DNA from: an uncultured bacterium
GTDB taxonomy: Bacteria; Vulcanimicrobiota; Xenobia; Xenobiales; Xenobiaceae
Assembly (NCBI GenBank): GCA_934621605.1
Contig: CAKTUZ010000010.1
Coordinates: 20,044 to 84,043 of the forward strand
Direction: 5' to 3'
DNA: 64,000 bases
Shown here: piece by piece, positions 60,311-64,000 of the stretch
Numbering within the stretch: position 1 is the first letter of the stretch
Layout: every line of letters begins with the position of its first letter
Made by a program: the position numbers and the translations under genes
Notes under the pieces: model-generated
Told to the model about the DNA's origin: nothing
The model's database searches: none
What the model saw: the letters and a program-made list of their open reading frames with translations, nothing else

Positions 60311-62263
60311 TTACAAAATGAAGCGAGACAAATCGCGGCTCTGACAAATATCTTTCAATTCTTTAAGCACATACTGACGATCGATAAGCACAAGTCCTTT
60401 ATCCATTTCAGGCGCTTCAAAAGATATTTTTTCTAAAACCCGCTCCAAAAGCGTATGTAAACGACGAGCTCCGATATTTTCATTTTGCTCATTAACTTGA
60501 CAAGCCATGGTAGCCAGTTCGTCAATAGCCTCATCAGCGAATTCGACTTCTATCCCTTCAGTAGCCAATAATTCTTTATATTGACGGGTCAAAGAATTTT
60601 GCGGTTCAGTTAAAATACGCTTAAAATCGTCTTTTTTGAGGCTGTCTAAAGTAACTCGAATAGGGAATCGACCTTGCAATTCGGGTATTAAATCCGAAGG
60701 CTTAGTTTCATGGAAAGCGCCGGCTGCAATAAATAAGATATGCTCGGTACGAATAGGGCCTATTTTAGTATTAACTGAACAGCCTTCTACAATAGGTAAA
60801 ATATCGCGCTGTACACCTTCGCGGGAGACATCCGGGCCGTGACCGCCCCCTTCTTTACCAGCAACTTTATCCAATTCATCCAAAAAGACAATAGCCTGAT
60901 TTTCAATCAATTCCACAGCCTCACGCTTAACGTCTTCCATGTCGATAAGCTTTTTGGACTCTTCAGCTGTCAATAATTGGAAGGCTCTATCTACAGGAAG
61001 TTTATGTTTTTGACGCTTTTTGGGAAACATCGAACCGAAAATATCTTGAAAATTAACACCTATTTCTTCGCTATCACCGGTAACAACTTGTATTCCTTGA
61101 GAAGCTTCTTCTTCAAGCTCAATTTCTACGGTACAATTCTTAAATTCGCCCTTAAAAAGACGCTCATAAAGTTCAGCTCGGCTAATTTTAGCTAATTCAT
61201 TGATAGTTTTTTTATTTCTCTTGGTAGCTTGGCCGCTAAAAACTCCCAAAATTGCACTGTGACGACCGCTTGCATTTCCAGTTTCCACACCTTGTAAACT
61301 GTCAAGTAAGCGCTCCAAAGCAGTCAAGCGAGCTTCACGCTTAACTTTTTCCATGCGCTCACGCTCAACCATACGTATACCAACCAAAGCCAAATCACGA
61401 ATCATAGATTCCACATCGCGACCGACGTAACCGACTTCCGTATATTTGGTAGCTTCCACTTTCAAGAAAGGAGCTCCTACCAGCTTAGCCAAACGGCGAG
61501 CAATTTCAGTTTTACCTACACCGGTAGGCCCCACCATAAGGATATTTTTAGGAATAATTTCCTCACGCAACTCCCCGCCTAACTTTTCTCTGCGATAACG
61601 ATTGCGCAAAGCCACGGCAACAGCTTTTTTGGCTCGCTCCTGACCGACTATATAACGATCCAAAGCCTCAACAACTTGACGCGGAGTCAGCACTTCTTCC
61701 AGCTTAATGGAATCATTTTCTTCGTCTTTATTTTGCTCATTGGCAAAAAGCTGCTCCAAAGGATAAGTTTCAAAATCAGGCTTAGCATTACTATCAGTAT
61801 TTTTGGCAGTTTCTGCTGCCTCCACTTTGGAGTCGCCTTTAGTATTCGTCTCCTCTTTGCCGTTACTTAATTCTTCATTATTATCCTTTTCTTCATCTAA
61901 GCTATCGCTCTCAGCTTTATTTTGCTTGGCTTGCTCAAGCTCTTGCTGAATTTTGCGCAAATCGGCGCCAAAAATGAACTGAGGTACAAAATTATTGACA
62001 TCGTCCTCTTTTTTTTCAGCAGTCTCATTACTTTCTTTATTTTGCTTATTTTCAGGATGCTCGGACATATCTTTAACTAATTCGGCAATATTTTGTCCAT
62101 TATTCATAAACCGACTGGCCCAAGCCTTAAATTCAGAAGGCAAAACTTCCTCACCGCTCTTATTGTCGGCACTGTCATCAGTTTTATTTTTCGAATAATC
62201 TTCCAACTCTTTCATAGCTTTTTGCAAAAACTCTTGTAAGTCTTGTATAGAATCAGAACTCAT
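60311..62263 (-). CDS. hslU: ATP-dependent protease ATPase subunit HslU with long N-terminal extension
   Basis: 650 residues against about 450 normally. From residue 187 on it is standard HslU: LTPRQVVEALDRYIVGQ, Walker A GPTGVGKT near 244, YVGRDVESMIRDL (pore GYVG), I-domain with long helices (about 290-430), Walker B IVFLDELDKV, and the C-terminal ENIGARRLHTLLERVLE. The first 185 residues are acidic and Lys/Asn/Gln-rich and look disordered apart from a helix at 1-20. A clean SD (GAGGAG, six bases) supports the ATG at 62263. The peptidase gene hslV is not adjacent, unlike most genomes. Confidence 0.93.
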   Translation of the reverse strand: MSSDSIQDLQEFLQKAMKELEDYSKNKTDDSADNKSGEEVLPSEFKAWASRFMNNGQNIAELVKDMSEHPENKQNKESNETAEKKEDDVNNFVPQFIFGADLRKIQQELEQAKQNKAESDSLDEEKDNNEELSNGKEETNTKGDSKVEAAETAKNTDSNAKPDFETYPLEQLFANEQNKDEENDSIKLEEVLTPRQVVEALDRYIVGQERAKKAVAVALRNRYRREKLGGELREEIIPKNILMVGPTGVGKTEIARRLAKLVGAPFLKVEATKYTEVGYVGRDVESMIRDLALVGIRMVERERMEKVKREARLTALERLLDSLQGVETGNASGRHSAILGVFSGQATKRNKKTINELAKISRAELYERLFKGEFKNCTVEIELEEEASQGIQVVTGDSEEIGVNFQDIFGSMFPKKRQKHKLPVDRAFQLLTAEESKKLIDMEDVKREAVELIENQAIVFLDELDKVAGKEGGGHGPDVSREGVQRDILPIVEGCSVNTKIGPIRTEHILFIAAGAFHETKPSDLIPELQGRFPIRVTLDSLKKDDFKRILTEPQNSLTRQYKELLATEGIEVEFADEAIDELATMACQVNEQNENIGARRLHTLLERVLEKISFEAPEMDKGLVLIDRQYVLKELKDICQSRDLSRFIL

Positions 62264-62337
62264 AAAACACTCCTCAAAAAATTAGACACTTCGTCAGCCC
62301 CAAAGGCTTCCGAAGTGCCACATAATTATAGTACAAA

Positions 62338-63771
62338 CTAACGTTCAATCTGATTAGCCGGAACCTTAAAGCGAATATTCTTTATATTCTCTTTCTTGAA
62401 AGTACGATCTCCGGTTTCACTAGAGAAATAGAACTCGTTGGTTAACATATAACCGGACAAACGGCGACCATCTTCCATCTCACATTTGTCTAAGCTCCAA
62501 CTATCCAAACTGAAAAGAATACTCTTAAGATCAACCGGAGCAGTTTTTAAACTTTCGGAAGTAGTCTCCAAAACGATCTCTTTATTGTGACAGCGCCCCA
62601 CAAAAATATCGCCATTGCGCAAAGTGATAATATCATAAACGTGATCATCCTTGATAACTGGAGATTCTGCCCTAGTTTGAGCAGCTTTTTCTTCAGCTAA
62701 GATTTTTGACTCAATTTTTGTATCTATAGGCTTATTGTCGCGGGTAGTTTGAGAGAATTCATCAACCCAACGTCCTTCATCGCTCCAGAGAGATTTCTTG
62801 TTTTGAACTTTTTGCTCAACTTGCGACTGCTGTTGACCATTTTTTACAACTTGGGAAGATACAGTCCCATCTTCCATAGACTTAGCGTAAATATGAACAT
62901 CATCTTCGATTGTCGCTTTTTTATGTTTATTGTCGACAGTTTCTTGTTTAATTTGCGCTACAACCTTACCATCAGCCGGAGATATTTTGCCATTTTTAGC
63001 TGCCAAAACACTTTCAGCGTTAAAATCTGTCTTTATATAGTTGGCATTGGGGCCAATAAGCTCGCCCAAACGACCTTCACCGCCCACCCCAGGCACACCG
63101 TAGCCAGCAGAGAACTCCAATAAATTATATTGGAAGCGTTTGCCAGAAAGAGACTCAGGCCACAAAAGAGGTTTAAATACGATCAAACCTTTGCCTTCGC
63201 GACGCATAGCTGCCAAAGCAGGCGAATCGGAAGCAAATTGCAATAAAGGCAAAGTATCTCCGCCCAAAGCTACGGCGCTATAAGTGTCTTCACCGATTAA
63301 AGGCAAAAATACAGTACACTGTCCTACACCGGCCATGACGTCTTGCTTGCTCATAGTAAGTACACCGGCAGCCCGACCATTATATTTATAATTTCCGAGC
63401 TCACCCGATTCATTGCGCCCTTTAAATTGCTTACCAGAAAGAGCATAAGACTTCATACCGAAATAGGGAGCGTAACGCGAATCATAGAACCAAAATGAAT
63501 GGCCTTGACGCACCCAATTGACTATATCCGGACAGCAGGAGAGGTCAAATTGTTCGAAAGGAATTTGTAAAATAAAAATACGAACGGTAGAATCTGCCAA
63601 AACATCCTTAACATTGTAAGCATTGCCACGCGTCATAACCTGAATGCCCAATTCATCATACGGATGATATCCCAAAGAGGTCGGCGCTTCGTTATCAGCA
63701 TAAACGACCGCAGACATAAAGCAGGTGCTCAATAAAAGAATAGTTATAATGCTAAACCATAGCTTGCGCAT
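62338..63771 (-). CDS. Exported protein of unknown function
   Basis: 477 residues from ATG at 63771; a TTG at 63789 lies in the GGAG that precedes it. Signal peptide (RKLWFSIITILLLSTCF, cleavage after VYA). Residues about 40-230 look like an alpha/beta domain recalling DUF4350 (IFILQIPFEQF, CPDIVNWVRQGHSFWFYDSR). Residues 280-385 are charged, Lys/Gln-rich. The C-terminal 90 residues hold two similar beta units, ITLRNGDIFVGRC... and CEMEDGRRLSGYM..., each ending in an 'I.F/I.F' strand, like small Sm-like repeats. It ends 75 bases before hslU. Confidence 0.68.
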   Translation of the reverse strand: MRKLWFSIITILLLSTCFMSAVVYADNEAPTSLGYHPYDELGIQVMTRGNAYNVKDVLADSTVRIFILQIPFEQFDLSCCPDIVNWVRQGHSFWFYDSRYAPYFGMKSYALSGKQFKGRNESGELGNYKYNGRAAGVLTMSKQDVMAGVGQCTVFLPLIGEDTYSAVALGGDTLPLLQFASDSPALAAMRREGKGLIVFKPLLWPESLSGKRFQYNLLEFSAGYGVPGVGGEGRLGELIGPNANYIKTDFNAESVLAAKNGKISPADGKVVAQIKQETVDNKHKKATIEDDVHIYAKSMEDGTVSSQVVKNGQQQSQVEQKVQNKKSLWSDEGRWVDEFSQTTRDNKPIDTKIESKILAEEKAAQTRAESPVIKDDHVYDIITLRNGDIFVGRCHNKEIVLETTSESLKTAPVDLKSILFSLDSWSLDKCEMEDGRRLSGYMLTNEFYFSSETGDRTFKKENIKNIRFKVPANQIER

Positions 63772-64000
63772 TTCTCTGCTGCACTCCAATATTTTTTCTC
63801 AGCCTTTCCACCAGCTGTACGCCTCTCCTTCTCTAATTACAGTCCAGCGGCGTTTGAGTTGCGCAGCTTTTATGGTATTTGCTGCGCCGATATTTGTGCT
63901 TTAAGCGCGTTCATTTTATGACTGGCAGGCATTTTATAGCGGTTGCGAGGCTAAGGTATAAGCGTCAAAGTCTCCGTTTCTCTGTCTGTTGGCTGCGTTT

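Overview
The window is bacterial chromosome, densely coded, about 45 genes, most of them on the minus strand. Lgt, a lipobox lipoprotein, CsgG, a SPOR protein and PilT ATPases point to a diderm bacterium with type IV pilus-type motors. The phylum cannot be fixed from the sequence alone. An uncultured gut-type lineage rich in FHA-domain proteins (for example Eremiobacterota/Xenobia) is only a guess. I see no rRNA, tRNA, CRISPR array or insertion sequence. Alternative start codons (TTG, GTG) with good Shine-Dalgarno (SD) sites are common, and several long readings of genes had to be trimmed to an internal start.

Layout. 1-2.5 kb: Kef-type antiporter (cut by the window edge) with its NAD-binding/USP regulator. 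2.6-3.8 kb: serC. 4.0-10.0 kb: a minus-strand block with pilT-pilT-FHA-rodA/ftsW-pbpA, whose FHA-rodA-pbpA order recalls the actinobacterial cell-wall cluster. 10.3-15.1 kb: lgt, infA, a dicarboxylate-type symporter that looks less native, and hflX with an extra N-terminal domain. 15.3-21.4 kb: plus-strand block of two large repeat-bearing FHA proteins and a GH3 hexosaminidase. 21.5-24.6 kb: CsgG-like protein, two small exported proteins and a YbjN-like protein. 24.7-30.2 kb: glycine cleavage system (gcvT, gcvH, gcvPA, gcvPB) with lipM, which would lipoylate GcvH. 30.4-34.8 kb: ribF, a SPOR protein and a large double-roadblock protein. 35-43.6 kb: plus-strand exported proteins (copper-amine-oxidase-N protein, solute-binding protein, lipoprotein) and a DUF58/transglutaminase pair. 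43.7-47.4 kb: SxtJ-like protein, a carbamoyltransferase fused to an SGNH esterase, and a 56-residue DUF5989-type protein. 47.5-55.8 kb: XdhD/YgfM-type molybdenum hydroxylase, a HyuA-like protein with an ImmA/IrrE-like protease and a permease. 55.9-60.0 kb: rpsB-tsf and pyrH-frr-orf-uppS, a classic translation/envelope order. 60.3-63.8 kb: hslU with a long acidic extension and an exported protein of unknown role.

The most unusual items are the carbamoyltransferase-SGNH fusion within its SxtJ/DUF5989 setting, the FHA proteins with extreme repeats, the HflX with a JAB/JAMM-like N-terminal motif, the double-roadblock protein, and the HslU extension.
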